The notes under the pieces were generated by a model. The model saw nothing but the letters and a program-made list of their open reading frames with translations. It ran no database searches and was not told where the DNA came from. 64,000 bases of DNA from Bacillus sp. JCM 19058. Its GTDB lineage: Bacteria; Bacillota; Bacilli; Bacillales_H; Bacillaceae_D. The stretch is from NCBI GenBank assembly GCA_001310555.1, contig BAXO01000015.1, positions 12,246 through 76,245 on the forward strand, written 5' to 3'. Each line of letters starts with the position of its first letter. Positions within the stretch are counted from its first letter, which is position 1. Shown one piece after another: positions 1 to 10,449 of this stretch. The translations under genes were made by a program, and so were the position numbers.

Positions 1-326
1 GGTCACAGCCTGATCCACCAGACCCACACCCGCATAGTCTGACGATAGATCTGGGCCAGAACCGCCAATTGACAGGTGTTTACTATCAGCCGCGTTTAGA
101 CGGTTATCATGGCATTGTGACGCGATACCGAATAGAGATCAGCGATGATGGTGAGCAATTTAGCACTGCATTGACAGGCTCTTGGGATAGAGATCCATTC
201 CCGAAAAATATTTTCCTCACCGATGTTAACGCCAGATACTTGCGTTTTGTATCTGAAGGCGGGGTAGGGGGATTTACATCAGTTGCACATTTCTTGCCTT
301 ATTATGAACCTGAGAAAAAGTCGTAA
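1..326 (+). CDS. C-terminal end of a discoidin (F5/8 type C) domain protein, partial
   Basis: The reading frame is open from the left edge (frame starting at base 3) to a TAA at 324-326, so only the C-terminus is present. The residues PHSLTIDLG, then VYYQPR, GIVTRYRIEIS and ARYLRFV follow the usual strand pattern of a coagulation factor 5/8 C-type (discoidin) carbohydrate-binding domain. Such domains often sit at the end of secreted or cell-surface glycosidases, which would fit the glycan-degrading genes that follow. The catalytic part, if any, lies outside the window, so the enzyme class cannot be given. The fold call is good; the parent protein is unknown. Confidence 0.75.
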   Translation, partial: SQPDPPDPHPHSLTIDLGQNRQLTGVYYQPRLDGYHGIVTRYRIEISDDGEQFSTALTGSWDRDPFPKNIFLTDVNARYLRFVSEGGVGGFTSVAHFLPYYEPEKKS

Positions 327-409
327 AATGTCATTGTGAGTAGATTGACTAATAGATCAAACTTAAGCACCTCGTTATGCCGAGGTGCGATTCGCTTTCG
401 AATCCAATC

Positions 410-438
410 TTCCTTAAATGGAATAAGGAGTTTTTTTT
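410..438 (+). terminator. Probable intrinsic terminator after the discoidin gene
   Basis: A 6-bp stem (TCCTTA / TAAGGA) is followed by T8. Just upstream are two other hairpins, an 8-bp perfect stem at 367-374/381-388 (GCACCTCG/CGAGGTGC) and a 6-bp stem at 389-394/399-404. Together they form a compact termination region. The stem nearest the T-tract is weak, so efficiency is uncertain. Confidence 0.5.
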
Positions 439-593
439 CCTTTCGGCAGGAGCATCAAATATTAGCGAATGACGGGAAAGCTTTTGCACAGCGTGAAACG
501 AGTGATCATGGCATAAGAGGGAAGTAGGAAGTATGAAACTTTCGGCATGTGGCAGACTACAATAAACTCTTATAGAGGAGGGAATAGAATTTA

Positions 594-1346
594 ATGGGGA
601 GAGTACAGGATAAAGTAGCGATTGTTACAGGAGCTGCAGGAGGAATGGGAAAGGCGGACGCTCTCATTCTTGCAAAAGAAGGAGCGAAGGTCGTCGTTAC
701 AGATGTTCAAGAGGACAAAGTCGAGCAGGTGGTACAAGAGATAAAGGCCGATGGTGATGAAGCGATCGGGTATTATCTTGATGTTACGTCAGACACGGGC
801 TGGCAAGACGTTGTAAGGAAGACGGTCGAGGCTTTTGGAAAAATAGATATTCTCGTTAATAACGCAGGCATATCAAGTGCTAGCCCGTTTTTAGAGACCA
901 CTGAGGAGCAATGGGACAAGGTGATGTCGATAAATACAACGAGCATATTTCTCGGGCAAAAGCATGTAATTCCAATTATGAAGGAAAACGGCGGTGGCTC
1001 CATCATTAATATTTCCTCTATTGCCGGGCTCACCGGTGGCAGCGGCGCAGGTCCATATACAGCAAGTAAGGGTGCTGTTCGTCTGTTGTCGAAAGCGACT
1101 GCAATTGACTTTGCGAAGGATAAGATTCGAGTCAATTCCATTCATCCCGGTTACATTGAAACTCCGATGACGGTCGATTTAATGAGTGATGAGCAGATGA
1201 ATCAGTGGTTCCATTCGCAGACACCTCTTCCTCGCCTTGGGAAGCCGGAGGATATTGCAAGTGGTGTTCTCTTCTTGGCCTCTGATGAAGCATCGTTTAT
1301 TACAGGAATAGAGCTTCCTATCGACGGAGGATATTCTGCCCAGTAG
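594..1346 (+). CDS. SDR-family NAD(P)-dependent oxidoreductase (3-oxoacyl-ACP reductase / glucose dehydrogenase-like)
   Basis: This is an intact 250-residue classical short-chain dehydrogenase, the normal family length. The Rossmann motif TGAAGGMG lies near residue 12, NNAG near residue 90, the catalytic Ser in NISSIAG near 140, and the Tyr/Lys pair in PYTASKG near 155. The tail FLASDEASFITGIELPIDGG is typical of FabG-like enzymes. The ATG follows AGGAGGGAATAG. Substrate cannot be read from the sequence; sugar, polyol or ketoacyl substrates are all possible. It is followed by a damaged monooxygenase gene on the same strand, and the pair ends at the strong inverted repeat at 1879-1917. Confidence 0.88.
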   Translation: MGRVQDKVAIVTGAAGGMGKADALILAKEGAKVVVTDVQEDKVEQVVQEIKADGDEAIGYYLDVTSDTGWQDVVRKTVEAFGKIDILVNNAGISSASPFLETTEEQWDKVMSINTTSIFLGQKHVIPIMKENGGGSIINISSIAGLTGGSGAGPYTASKGAVRLLSKATAIDFAKDKIRVNSIHPGYIETPMTVDLMSDEQMNQWFHSQTPLPRLGKPEDIASGVLFLASDEASFITGIELPIDGGYSAQ

Positions 1347-1443
1347 ATAATTAACCCTGATGGCGGATGAAAATTGTTACTAGGCAGTGACGAGCCGTTG
1401 AATTATAATTTGGATAAATAGATTTAGTCACGGGGTGAAGGTC

Positions 1444-1758
1444 ATGTCTGTTAAACTTGAGCTCCATATTATGCGGTCATTTTCTCGTCGAAGCGAACGG
1501 ATGGAGATAAGGGCTATGGGATATGGCAAAGCGAATGGTTGAGCTTGCTCCGAGCAGGAGGGCTTTTTAGGCGTTGAAAGCGCAAGAGATGCCAGCTTAG
1601 GAATAACGGTCTCTTACTGGGATTCGCTTGAAGCGATTCAAAAATGGCGACAAAACTCAGAGCATCAGGCTGCTCAGGCACAAGGAAGATCGGAATGGTA
1701 CAGCAGCTTTACTGTGAGAATTTGTAAGGTCGAAAGAGATCGGTACTTTGGGGTTTAA
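1444..1758 (+). pseudogene. Antibiotic-biosynthesis-monooxygenase (ABM) domain protein, frameshifted
   Basis: No single frame is long, but pieces from different frames join into one ABM (ferredoxin-like) protein: PYYAVIFSSKRTDGDKGYG, then DMAKRMVELA, then EGFLGVESARDASLGITVSYW and SLEAIQKWRQNSEHQAAQAQG, ending at the TAA at 1756-1758. The aromatic and W-x-x-N-x-E-H-x-x-A pattern is typical of small heme- or quinol-related ABM proteins of about 100 residues. At least three frame changes are needed, more than most genes here. It may be a real pseudogene or may simply suffer from the same indel problem as the rest of the window. Confidence 0.6.
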
Positions 1759-1878
1759 CGCTAGATGCTTTGCTCCTTTCATCGCTGAATCGTATCGAGG
1801 CTGACGTGCTGGGGACTTGCTGCCGTCCAGTAGAGTGGTCTATTAAGGTGCTATAATATGAAGCTTTTAGCGTCGCAT

Positions 1879-1917
1879 TAAGGCCTCATTGTTAGAACAA
1901 CTAACAATGAGGCCTTA
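1879..1917. terminator. Strong inverted repeat between convergent genes (bidirectional terminator)
   Basis: A perfect 17-bp stem (1879-1895 pairs with 1901-1917) encloses the 5-base loop AACAA. It sits between the plus-strand SDR/ABM genes and the minus-strand GH85 gene, whose stop codon is 10 bases away. T-tracts are short on both strands, but stem length and position argue for a shared terminator. Confidence 0.7.
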
Positions 1918-1926
1918 TTATGGCTA

Positions 1927-3976
1927 TCACGGCCAATCCAGTGTAAGCTCGGCTGACCCACTTTTTGCTCCGTCAAAGCTGACAGCAATGAGCTCAAGGT
2001 AAGAGGTTTTCTCTTCGTGAAGGCGGCGTAACGATTTTACGTAGTAGACGTCGTCATACGTTCGCCCGATTAGTTCCCTTTGGCCGTTATCCTTCACCCG
2101 ATGCAGATCATAGAACCAGACGCCTTCTGTATCGAAATCCCACGAAAGAAACAGTTCGGCTTGATCGGCTTCAAAATACACCTCATCCAGACTAAAACCA
2201 GTCGGGTCAACAGAAGGTTGCTGCTCATTGTTTGTTAACGCTAATTCGCCGATGTGGATCGTATAGTCGGATTGACTAGAGGAAGCAAACCTTAAGCCAA
2301 TCGCAGCAATCGTGCGACCTGTGAACGCTTCGAGTCTGAATGTTCGTGTGTTCCAGTCATTGCATGTGCTATGTCCGACATCGAGCCAGGCAAAATGGTT
2401 CGGAGCATCTTCGAAAATGAGTCCGACCGCCATGTTGGTCGCAACGTCTCTCATCCCGGTTTTATAAGTGATCGCCATATTGACATCGTTTGTAACGGGT
2501 AGCTTTGTTTTAAAGAGCCTCAATTCAGTCGTTACCGAAGCCTCAAGCAAGCCAGATACCTTGAGTGACGAGCCTCCATCGTAGGCAATACTGTAATCGA
2601 AGGACGGCTGTAATGGCCGTTCTGATACGGGCCTATTCTCATCGAGTGGATCTTGCTTGGCATCGAACCTTTGTATCCACCATTGCCAGCTCGGGAGAAT
2701 GTCCTGGATCCCGGCGTTATTCCATTCTTTTGCGCTTGCAAGCCTTCCTTGCAAAAAGAAGGCTTTTCCGTGCCCCGTATTAAACCGTGTTACAAAAGGG
2801 TAAGAGCCGATGGCGGAACGCTCCGGGATATAGTGAGCCACTCCATCCCAGCACTTATATTCCTCAGGATTGACAGCATGAAACGGATCAGGGTACGGCT
2901 CATACAAGGTGCGGCCAACACGATCCGTCGGATCCTCGGTTGGTCCGGACCAATATCGTCTTTCCCGTCTGTATACTTCTTCTTGATCATTTGGATCAAA
3001 CTTGTTTTTATACTTGTTCCAGACGAAATCGGTCCCGAATAGACCCCATCCCGCTAATGGCGCGCCACCCTCTGGAAAGATCAGCCTCGTGTCGTACGGA
3101 GGGTTGTATCCGTATTTGTCGTTTTCGGTACCCGGAAATAACGTCCGAAACGGATCGAGACCGAGCTCTTTCGCCCAGGCGTATGAATCGGCTAATCTCT
3201 TTTCGTTCCAAGCATAATTGATAAACATACTATTGACCACAGGTGCCCCGGTACCATCGATGATCCAAGGGGAATTTCGATGGTTAAATTGATTTTGATA
3301 CCGCAATGTCCCATCACGAAGGATCGTGTCATACCACTGCAAATGGAAATGTGATGGAGCTTTTTGGCGAAGGTATGTCATCATTTCGAGCAGTTTTTTT
3401 GGCGTCCTCTTCTGAAATGCTTGCCTCTTGATTTATAAAATAACCATCGAAGCCGAAATAGGCAGCGATCTCAATCATTTTGTCAGCGATTGGGAAAGAG
3501 CCGTCTGCACTCTGTTCGACCCAATCAGAGAAGACTTGCTCCTCTCTTGGCCAGAACCAGCAGGCAAGACTAATGACCCCATTGCGGTGAGCGGCATCCG
3601 TATATGCAGGATTGGGCAAATTAATGACACCATATAACGGTTCTTCTTTCGGCGAACCCTCAACAGGTAATCCGTGCCATGCTCCGTAAAGGTCGGTATA
3701 TTGCCAAAACTTAAGTACGTTGCAGCAGAATCGTTCGTTATATTTAAAGCCCTCGTTTTCTTTATCATAATCGGCCGAAAGGTTCATCACCTGTGGTTCA
3801 GCGCTTAATCTCGGGTTCGCCTGAGTCGGAGAAAAAGTAGGGATCCGCTCGGCTAAAGGAACGCGAGAACGGAAATATTTAGCGTTTTCGTCGGTTTCGG
3901 GATTCCAGTTTTTGATGTCATTTGCGTTGTAGCCATGCATAGATGGCAGGTGTGATCTTTGCCTCTTCCCATTCAT
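1927..3976 (-). CDS. Endo-beta-N-acetylglucosaminidase, GH85 (frameshifted)
   Basis: Glycoside hydrolase family 85 enzymes cut the chitobiose core of N-linked glycans between the two GlcNAc residues. The N-terminal frame has SRVPLAERIPTF, then GVISLACWFWP and the catalytic strand GFDGYFINQEASI, in which Asn and Glu of F-I-N-Q-E match the oxazoline-stabilising and acid/base pair of the family. The second frame continues with MMTYLRQKAPSHFHLQWYD, WIIDGTG, NSMFINYAW and AGWGLFGTDFVWN, followed by a beta-sandwich and a fibronectin-like C-terminus. The two frames join by taking one base from the T7 run at 3394-3400. No signal peptide is visible, so it may act inside the cell on imported glycans. 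The start follows AAAGGGG. Confidence 0.87.
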
Positions 3977-4017
3977 TCGTCGTACCCCTTTCCATCAATC
4001 ATACTCTCCCGCAAGAG

Positions 4018-5943
4018 CTAAGACATAGATTGCAGCTTAAGCAATTCCTCCGGTCTCATGGCTTTAAATTGCTTTTCGTAAAGGTTTCTGTACAATCCAT
4101 TTTTCGTCAATAATTCGTCGTGAGAGCCGTGCTCGACAATTCGTCCTTCGTCCATGACCAAAATTTGATCCGCCCGGACGACTGTTGCTAAACGGTGAGC
4201 AATAATAAACGTCGTCCGGTTTTTCATAAGTTCATCAAGGGCAGCGGTTACATAAGCCTCCGAATCAGCGTCCAAGGCAGACGTTGCCTCATCGAGCACA
4301 AGAATTCGCGGATCTTTCAACAAGGCTCGGGCGATCGCAATTCGTTGCTTTTGCCCACCCGAGAGTCTGACTCCACGTTCGCCGAGCAAGGTCTCATACC
4401 CTTTTTTCCATTCTGAAATGAAATCGTGAGCGTACGCCGCTTTTGCAGCAACGATCACTTGCTCGTATGTCGCATCCGGCTGTGCATAGGCGATATTGTC
4501 AAACACGGTGCCGGAAAACAAAATGTTATCCTGCAAAACGAGGGCAATTTGCTGTCGCAAGCTCGCAACATCATAGTCTTTAAGGTCGACGTTATCGAGA
4601 AGAACTCGACCTTTATCCGGGTCATAAAAGCGCGGGAGCAGGTTAATCATCGTTGATTTACCCGAGCCGCTCGGTCCGACTAATGCAATGACTTCGCCCG
4701 GCTTGGCATGAAAAGAAATGTTGTGCAACGCCTCGGTTTGCTCAACCTTTATCGGAGGGAGAGGCGCCTTCGTGCGGGGTGGCACGAGATAGAACTTCTT
4801 ATCCGGCTTAAACTTTTCGATCACATCCGGATCTCCGTCCTTATATTGCCTTTTCGGCAGTTCCTCACGCTCGATGATGTACGTAAAGGAAACGTCTTCA
4901 AACACGATGTCTCCATCACATTGCTTAATGGCGAGAGATTTTTCTTTATTTTTGATTTGTGGTTCAATATCAAATACTTCAAATATTCGTTCGATATTTG
5001 CCATAGAGTTCTGGATCGTGACATTGATGTTGGCAAATTGCTGAATCGGGTTGTAGAGCTGGAGCAAATATTGCTGAAAGGCAACGAGCGCACCTATCGT
5101 AAAATGCCCGTTTATCACGAACATCCCGCCAATAAACCAGATGATGAGGGTTCCGGCATGGTTGAACGTCTGGGTAATACTGCCAAGTGTATTAGATAAT
5201 ACGTGTGCAGACATGCATAGTTGTAATGGTGCTTCGTTTGTTTTTTTTAAACCGTTCCATCTCCTCGGGCTCGCGATTAAAGGACTGGACGATTTTCATG
5301 CCCGAGATTCGTTCAACCAGCACCCCGGAAATTCGCGCCATCTGCCGGTGAACTGAGCGCCAGGCAAAGCGAATTCGAACGTTTAAGTTCGCAAAGGTTA
5401 AATAGTAAAGCGGTAAAATCCACAGTGACAATAGGGCAAGCTTCCAGTTCAAGCTAAACAGCATGACCCCGGCAAAAAAAAGATCATGAACATGTCAACA
5501 ATAAGGTTAATGACCCCGCTTCTTACTAGGTTTTGGGCACCGTTCACGTCATTTTGGACACGAGAAACGATCGTGCCTATTTGCCGGTTATCGTAATATT
5601 GCGGTGACAAGCTTTGCAAATGCTGATACAATTGTCGCTTGAGATCAAGAGCCATCGTATTACCTAAGCGAGCCGTTATATAATTACGAAGGAAATTGAT
5701 CAGAACACCGAAAAAAAAGACGCCTCCCATGACGGCAATAACGCGTTGCAGTGACCAGAAGCTTTCGTTGCCGGGCAGAACTTCATCAATTAGGATTTTC
5801 GTCATCCACGGGACAACAAGAGGAACGGCAAAGCTTAATATTCCCATCCCAATAATGAGTAAAATAACGAACCGGTATGGCTTGACAAATTTCCAATAAC
5901 GCTGGACTAACACTTTATTATGGTTCAATTTGTCGCTATCCAT
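4018..5943 (-). CDS. ABC exporter, fused membrane and ATPase domains (frameshifted)
   Basis: Three consecutive frames join into one half-transporter of about 640 residues. The N-terminal membrane domain (FVILLIIGMGILSF and the following helices) is followed by an ATPase domain with Walker A GPSGSGKST, signature LSGGQKQR, Walker B ILVLDEATSALD and the switch His in IIAHRLA. This is the multidrug/lipid exporter type that dimerises in the membrane. Breaks lie at homopolymers: T8 at 5241-5248 (one base too many) and A8 at 5474-5481. An unusual stretch of about 50 residues rich in Lys, Glu and Pro lies just after the A-loop (VSFTY) and before ALHNISF. The GH85 gene begins 42 bp downstream on the same strand, so the two may be co-transcribed. 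Confidence 0.87.
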
Positions 5944-6041
5944 TTTCCCCCACCTACAAATATGAAATTATTTCGAAAACCTAAAGTTCAGTAAACAGTA
6001 TAGCGCCTTCAAGATATTATAGATAGGGATGTGCATAAAAA

Positions 6042-6144
6042 TTCATACCAAATTCACACGAACGAAGGTTCAGTAAGGAACGTGAAAATAAAAAATAATT
6101 ATGTACAAATATTCACACCAATTTCACACACTACTTCATAAAAT
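6042..6144 (+). promoter_or_regulatory. Two tandem TTCACA direct-repeat boxes (Pho-box-like) and -10 element
   Basis: Box A is TTCATAC at 6042 followed by TTCACAC at 6053. Box B is TTCACAC at 6112 followed by TTCACAC at 6123. Both pairs have an exact 11-bp period, meaning hexamers TTCAYA separated by 5 bases. A good -10 (TAAAAT, 6139-6144) begins 9 bases after box B. This is the arrangement known for PhoP boxes in Bacillus (TT[A/T/C]ACA repeats with 4-6 bp spacing). The same layout recurs at 10369, 12760 and 12855. Assignment to PhoP is inference. Confidence 0.6.
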
Positions 6145-6184
6145 TAGAGATATAAGCGATTACAAAAAAGAGGAGATGGTATTA

Positions 6185-7516
6185 TTGATGGTAAAAAAAA
6201 CTAGACGGTTGGCTTTATTTTTTTTCATTCTTTTCTTATTCCTTATTGCGGCATGTTCCAATGATGCCGACAACAGTACTGAACCTCCAGACTCGTCTGA
6301 AACCGATGATGAGCAAGAGGTGGCTGCTCCACCTGCCGAGCCTGTCACGATCAAAATCGCGATACCTCTTGGAGAGGATTATTTTCAAGGAAGGTTTGGC
6401 CCGATTGAAGAAAAGCTTGAACATATTGAGCTTGAGCAAGTTCCGTATGGAGGAACCTCCGAATCGCTTCAGGAGCTTTTTGCAAATGGAGAAAACCCCG
6501 ATATTATTATATCTGATATCGCTCCGATGCAAGAGCTAGGTGTCATTGAGCCGCTGGAGGAGCTAATCGAAAAGCACGATTTTGATCTCGATTCGATCAA
6601 TCCAGGACTGATTAGCTTTATTCGTTCGCTCGATAGTGAGGGGAGGATGATCGGCATTCCGGACGGCCGTTCGTTCCTCGGGCTGTACTATAATAAAGAT
6701 GTATTTGACCTGTTTGGCGTTCCGTATCCTGACCCGGAAAAGCCGATGACATGGCAAGAGTTAATTGATTTGACGAGGAAGCTAACAGGGGAACGAGATG
6801 GCACAAACTACATCGGGTTGGACGGTGGACCGGCAACGTGGCCTTTGCAGGCATTCGCTGTCAATGCGACCGATCCGGAAACAGGGGATGTGTTAATCAC
6901 CGAGAACCCTGTATTTCGAGAATACTTCGGATTAATGGACCAATATTACAGCATACCCGGTGTCCACGACCCGGATCAAGAAGGGAGCCCGTTCGCAGAA
7001 CGAACCGCTGCCATGGCTTTAAGGACAAATAATTTCTTTTTGTGGGGCTTCGGCGGGGCAGAACCGCATGAAGTGGAGTCAATCGACATTGCTCCAGTAC
7101 CTGTTTGGGAAGAACAGCCGACGATAGGTCCGTATCTCCATGCTTGGCCGATGGTGATCGCTAACTATAGTGAGCATAAGGATGAAGCGTTTCAGGTTTT
7201 AATGGAGTACGCCTCACCCGAAATTCAAACTGAAATGGCGAAAACAATGACTCAGCAAACGATTTTGTCAGACCCTGCAGTACTTGAGCAATACGGAGCA
7301 GAAGTTGACTATTATGAAGGGAAAAACTTGAGTGCTTACTTCGCACTGGATGCGGCACTGTTCAAAGAGCAGCAAAGCAAGTGGAACGGATACGTAGACC
7401 TTGGCGCAGCATTAACTCGGCTAGCGGAAGAGGGGATTGACGTCAATACACTGCTACAGCAAGTAAAAGAGGAGTCCGAGGTAAAAATACAAGAAGCGAT
7501 GTTACAAGAGCATTAA
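6185..7516 (+). CDS. Extracellular sugar-binding lipoprotein (ABC substrate-binding protein), orphan
   Basis: A family 1 solute-binding protein that would capture a sugar or oligosaccharide at the cell surface. The start is TTG 6185 or ATG 6188, placed by the GAGGAG site at 6170-6175; the frame runs further upstream only through the promoter repeats. A lipoprotein signal ends in LIAAC. Typical motifs are NPDIIISDI, GLYYNKDVFDLFGVPYP, MTWQELIDLTRKLT, ERDG and EHKDEAFQVL. No permease or ATPase gene is adjacent, so it probably uses components from elsewhere, perhaps the ATPase at 12938. It has its own promoter with four TTCACA repeats. It is intact, about 443 residues, and resembles the proteins at 7790-9112 and 46161-47462. 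Confidence 0.87.
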   Translation: MMVKKTRRLALFFFILFLFLIAACSNDADNSTEPPDSSETDDEQEVAAPPAEPVTIKIAIPLGEDYFQGRFGPIEEKLEHIELEQVPYGGTSESLQELFANGENPDIIISDIAPMQELGVIEPLEELIEKHDFDLDSINPGLISFIRSLDSEGRMIGIPDGRSFLGLYYNKDVFDLFGVPYPDPEKPMTWQELIDLTRKLTGERDGTNYIGLDGGPATWPLQAFAVNATDPETGDVLITENPVFREYFGLMDQYYSIPGVHDPDQEGSPFAERTAAMALRTNNFFLWGFGGAEPHEVESIDIAPVPVWEEQPTIGPYLHAWPMVIANYSEHKDEAFQVLMEYASPEIQTEMAKTMTQQTILSDPAVLEQYGAEVDYYEGKNLSAYFALDAALFKEQQSKWNGYVDLGAALTRLAEEGIDVNTLLQQVKEESEVKIQEAMLQEH

Positions 7517-7747
7517 TTGCGAGATGTCAGCAATGTTGAGGGATTGATGATGAAATCGTGCAGAGACTTGTGGACAAACCGATCGGATTAACCCGATCTA
7601 ATGAACTTCATCTATTCTCTAAAAACTTTAAGCTATTAGGTACCGCGGCTATAGAGAGAAGTTATAGAAGATTTCAAGAGGGTTAAGGCTAAATGCCATA
7701 CGTTTGGAGAAGGTCGTTCACAAGCCATTGATCGATGAGTCATAAAG

Positions 7748-7781
7748 CAGGAGCCGGAATCACCCTTGATCCTGGCTCCTG
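7748..7781 (-). terminator. Hairpin after the minus-strand binding protein
   Basis: CAGGAGCC pairs with GGCTCCTG (8 bp, extended by G-T and G-C pairs) just beyond the stop codon of the minus-strand gene that ends at 7790. The T-tract on the minus strand is poor, so this is a moderate call. Confidence 0.5.
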
Positions 7782-7789
7782 TCCTTTCC

Positions 7790-9112
7790 TTATTCTCGAT
7801 CGATTTGCTGGCGGACGTTTTCCTCGGCTTGCTCCTGAAGGATGCGCAAATATTCGTTAATATCCTTTCCTGAATTCACAAACTCAATCGGCGCATTCCA
7901 AAGGACTCCGTCACCGTATCTGGATGATTTCTCAGGTCCTGTTGCCGGGGTTTGCGTAAACAAAGAAGCAAGGTTCTTCTCTGAGACAACCGGATCGTTC
8001 GCGTAAAAGGCTTCGTGTATTTCTGGGTTGCGAGCGGTGAGGCCATACCTTCCTTCGATTTTTCCATTTGGACTTCGTCTGAGAGAAGGTGTGCAAGGAC
8101 TTCGAACGCCGCGTCTTTATGCTCACTTGGAGCGGTAATCGCGTAAGCGTTCGCGTTCGGTGCCGGACCGATACCTTCATACCCTTCCCACGACGGGTAA
8201 GTGGCGATATCAACATTCATTTCCGTATCGGCAAGCCATCCGAAATTCGCACCGCCCGTCCACATCGCTACTCGACGTTCGGCAAACTCCGAGCCCCAGT
8301 TATGCAATACCCCCCCTGGGTCATCGTCTGGATAGTTACCAGGAATCGACGTGACGTTTTGAATCATTTCCAAGTATCTTCTGTATGCCTCAGATTCTTG
8401 AATCAGAACTTCATTCGTGTCCGGGTCTACGGAGTTTTGGCTAAATTGTGTGTAGGCATCGTAAGGAACATCCAAGTCGAGACCACGGTACTGGGTTCCG
8501 TCCCTTTCTTGCGTTAACTGTTCCGCCAATTCCACGACTTCTTCCCAAGTCATGTCATCCTTAGGATAATCGACGCCGATCGTGTCAAAAACATCCTTGT
8601 TGTAGTGGAGGGCGTACATTGGGCGTCCGGCTGGAAGCGCTTTGATTTCGCCGTCTTCGTTTCTGATGTAGTCGATAATAGCCGGTTCAAAACGGTCCAA
8701 GTCATACTCGAATTCCTCGATTAAATCGTTCATATTGTAAGACAGCTCAAGTCTGTTTAAAAAGTTCATATGCGTAATAAGCCCCATCGTAATAATATCA
8801 GGACTTTCTCTCGCTGCTAAAAGCTCCTCTAATGTTTCTATGTGATCGGTTCCGGCATCTTGGAACTCGAATGTAATATGAGGGAATTCGTCTCGAACAT
8901 ACTGACCGATCGTATCTTCAAAGTGCTCTTCACCCCATTGATGAGCCCATCTTAGTGTAATCGGTTCTGATGGCTGCTCTTCACTGTCGCCCGGATCCTC
9001 TGCTTCTTCCGCCGGTTCACTAGCTGCGTCCTCGCCTGAGCATGCGGCTAGAAAAGTAAACGAAAAAAGTAAGGCAATGCTGACAAACCATTTTTTTTGA
9101 TACCCATTTCAT
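7790..9112 (-). CDS. Extracellular sugar-binding lipoprotein, orphan (frameshifted)
   Basis: A solute-binding protein of about 440 residues. The true start is ATG at 9112, preceded by AAGGGGGG. Removing one base from the T8 run at 9091-9098 gives a lipoprotein signal ending FTFLAAC. The middle holds ESPDIITMGL, ALHYNKDVFDTIGVDYP, MTWEEVVELAEQLT and SEHKDAAFEVLAHLL. Near the C-terminus one base is missing in the run at 8059-8063; after that the frame reads GRYGLTARNPEIHEAFYAND and ends QQIDRE at 7790. It is clearly related to the proteins at 6185 and 46161, so this is a paralogous group. No transport partners are adjacent. The GntR/LacI-type repressor gene just upstream, transcribed the same way, is a likely regulator. 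Confidence 0.85.
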
Positions 9113-9158
9113 AATTAGAAGCCCCCCTTAATTAAAATAATACGAATAGCAAACCCTC

Positions 9159-10250
9159 TTACTTAAAGGATCTCCTGTTCTTTTTTTTAATACAAAGCTT
9201 GACTGGTAAAACGATCCGTTGTACGGACGTCTCCCCGTTTAATTGTGCCTGTAACAGCTCTACCGCTCGTTCTCCCATTTGATACGATTCCTGCTTCGCC
9301 GTGAAGATCGGATAGAGCTCTAGTTCATTCTCCAAATCGAAGGATGAGATTGAAAAATCCTCCGGCATTCGTTTCCCGAGTCTTTTTGCAGCTAGGTAGC
9401 GATCCGCCCCGCATAGGCATTCATGGCAAACAAACCGGTCATATCGGGGTTCGCTTGCAAAAATGCAGTCGCTCGCTCAACTGGATTGTCAACAAGTATT
9501 TCGGTAAACCAAAGTGAGCGATCGATCGGAACTCCTGCTTCAGTGAGAGCGTTCTCATATCCTTTTATTCGTTCCTCCACCGAGACCGTATTAAAATTAG
9601 GAGCGGAGATGACGCCGATTTTTCGGTGTTTTTTTGACAAGAGCAAAGTTGTTAGGTCGTAGCCGGCCTGAAGGTTATCAGAGTAAACGGCAGACGTTTC
9701 AATCCCTTTTAAATAGCGATCGATGAGCACTAATGGGAAATTGTCTAGCGTAAGTCGCAAAATTTCCTCATTATACACTTGATTATCGACAGGGAAAACG
9801 ATGAGCCCGTGTACACCATCCTGCAGCATAGTCCTGATTGCCTGTTCCTCCATCCCGAGTGAGTGCTGGGATTGTCTGAGCACTAATCGGTAGCCATGAG
9901 TAAAGAGAGCGGTTTCAATTGCTGATAAAGTTTGAGCCGAAAACCGTTCAATCACTTCAGGCATAATTAAGCCGATAGTTTTCGTACTTTGCGATTGATC
10001 GCTTTTCTGAATTGAGCGTCCTGCACTCATATCTTCGACGTACGTTCCTTTACCAGCGATTCGATAAGCTACTCCAGCTTTAACAAGCTGCAATATGGCA
10101 TTTTTTGCCGTAATGCGACTAACATTGAACTGCTTAACCAGCTCGGCCTCTGAAGGTAAGCGATCTTCAGGCTGGTAAACGCCTTCCTCAATTTTTTCCT
10201 GTAAATGCTTTTTTATTTGTAAATATAATGGCGTTTTTATGTCTAGACAA
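9159..10250 (-). CDS. GntR-type winged helix fused to LacI-type sugar-binding domain (AraR-like repressor, frameshifted)
   Basis: The N-terminal 70 residues form a GntR winged helix: TPLYLQIKKHLQEKI, then RLPSEAELVKQFNVSRITAK and GKGTYVED. The rest is a periplasmic-binding-like effector domain of the LacI type (IGLIMPEVIERFSAQTL, GLIVFPVDNQ, FPLVLIDRYL, KIGVISAPNF, MPEDFSISSFD). This architecture is that of AraR, the arabinose repressor, and of relatives that sense other sugars. TTG 10250 after AAGGAG is the likely start if one base is taken from the short A run next to it. Another indel near 9395 (a GGGG run) breaks the C-terminal part. The ligand cannot be read from sequence. Confidence 0.82.
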
Positions 10251-10368
10251 AGCCCTCCCTCTCCTTTATATCCGGATATATATCAGGTTAATTCCTGAAT
10301 CAGCTGATATATCAAAAATATTCATTCGTTTTTACTTTGTCAAGATGATTTGTTTAGAAATCGCAATC

Positions 10369-10401
10369 TTCACGCGAAATTCACATCGCGTCTAGTACAC
10401 T
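10369..10401 (+). promoter_or_regulatory. TTCACA direct-repeat box (Pho-box-like) with -10 element
   Basis: TTCACGC at 10369 and TTCACAT at 10380 have an 11-bp period. Nine bases after the pair lies a weak -10, TACACT, at 10396-10401. This is the same geometry as the boxes at 6112, 12760 and 12855. It drives the M60 peptidase gene, whose start is about 50 bp downstream. Confidence 0.55.
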
Positions 10402-10449
10402 AAACGGAAAGTGGCTCTCAGTTTATTGTGACGAAGGAGGAGTTTGATA

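Noticed and set aside
773..1141. Minus-strand open frame within the SDR gene
   Set aside because: It is an antisense shadow of a well-supported dehydrogenase and has no ribosome site or recognisable motif.
4708..5199. 163-codon plus-strand frame inside the ABC exporter
   Set aside because: Opposite-strand shadow of the ATPase domain; the residues show no known domain and no start signal.
7543..7686. Plus-strand open frame of 47 codons (VQRLVDKPIGLTRSNELHLF) with protein-like composition
   Set aside because: It follows a stop codon, has no start or ribosome site, and matches no family I recognise; it could be a gene remnant but the support is too weak.
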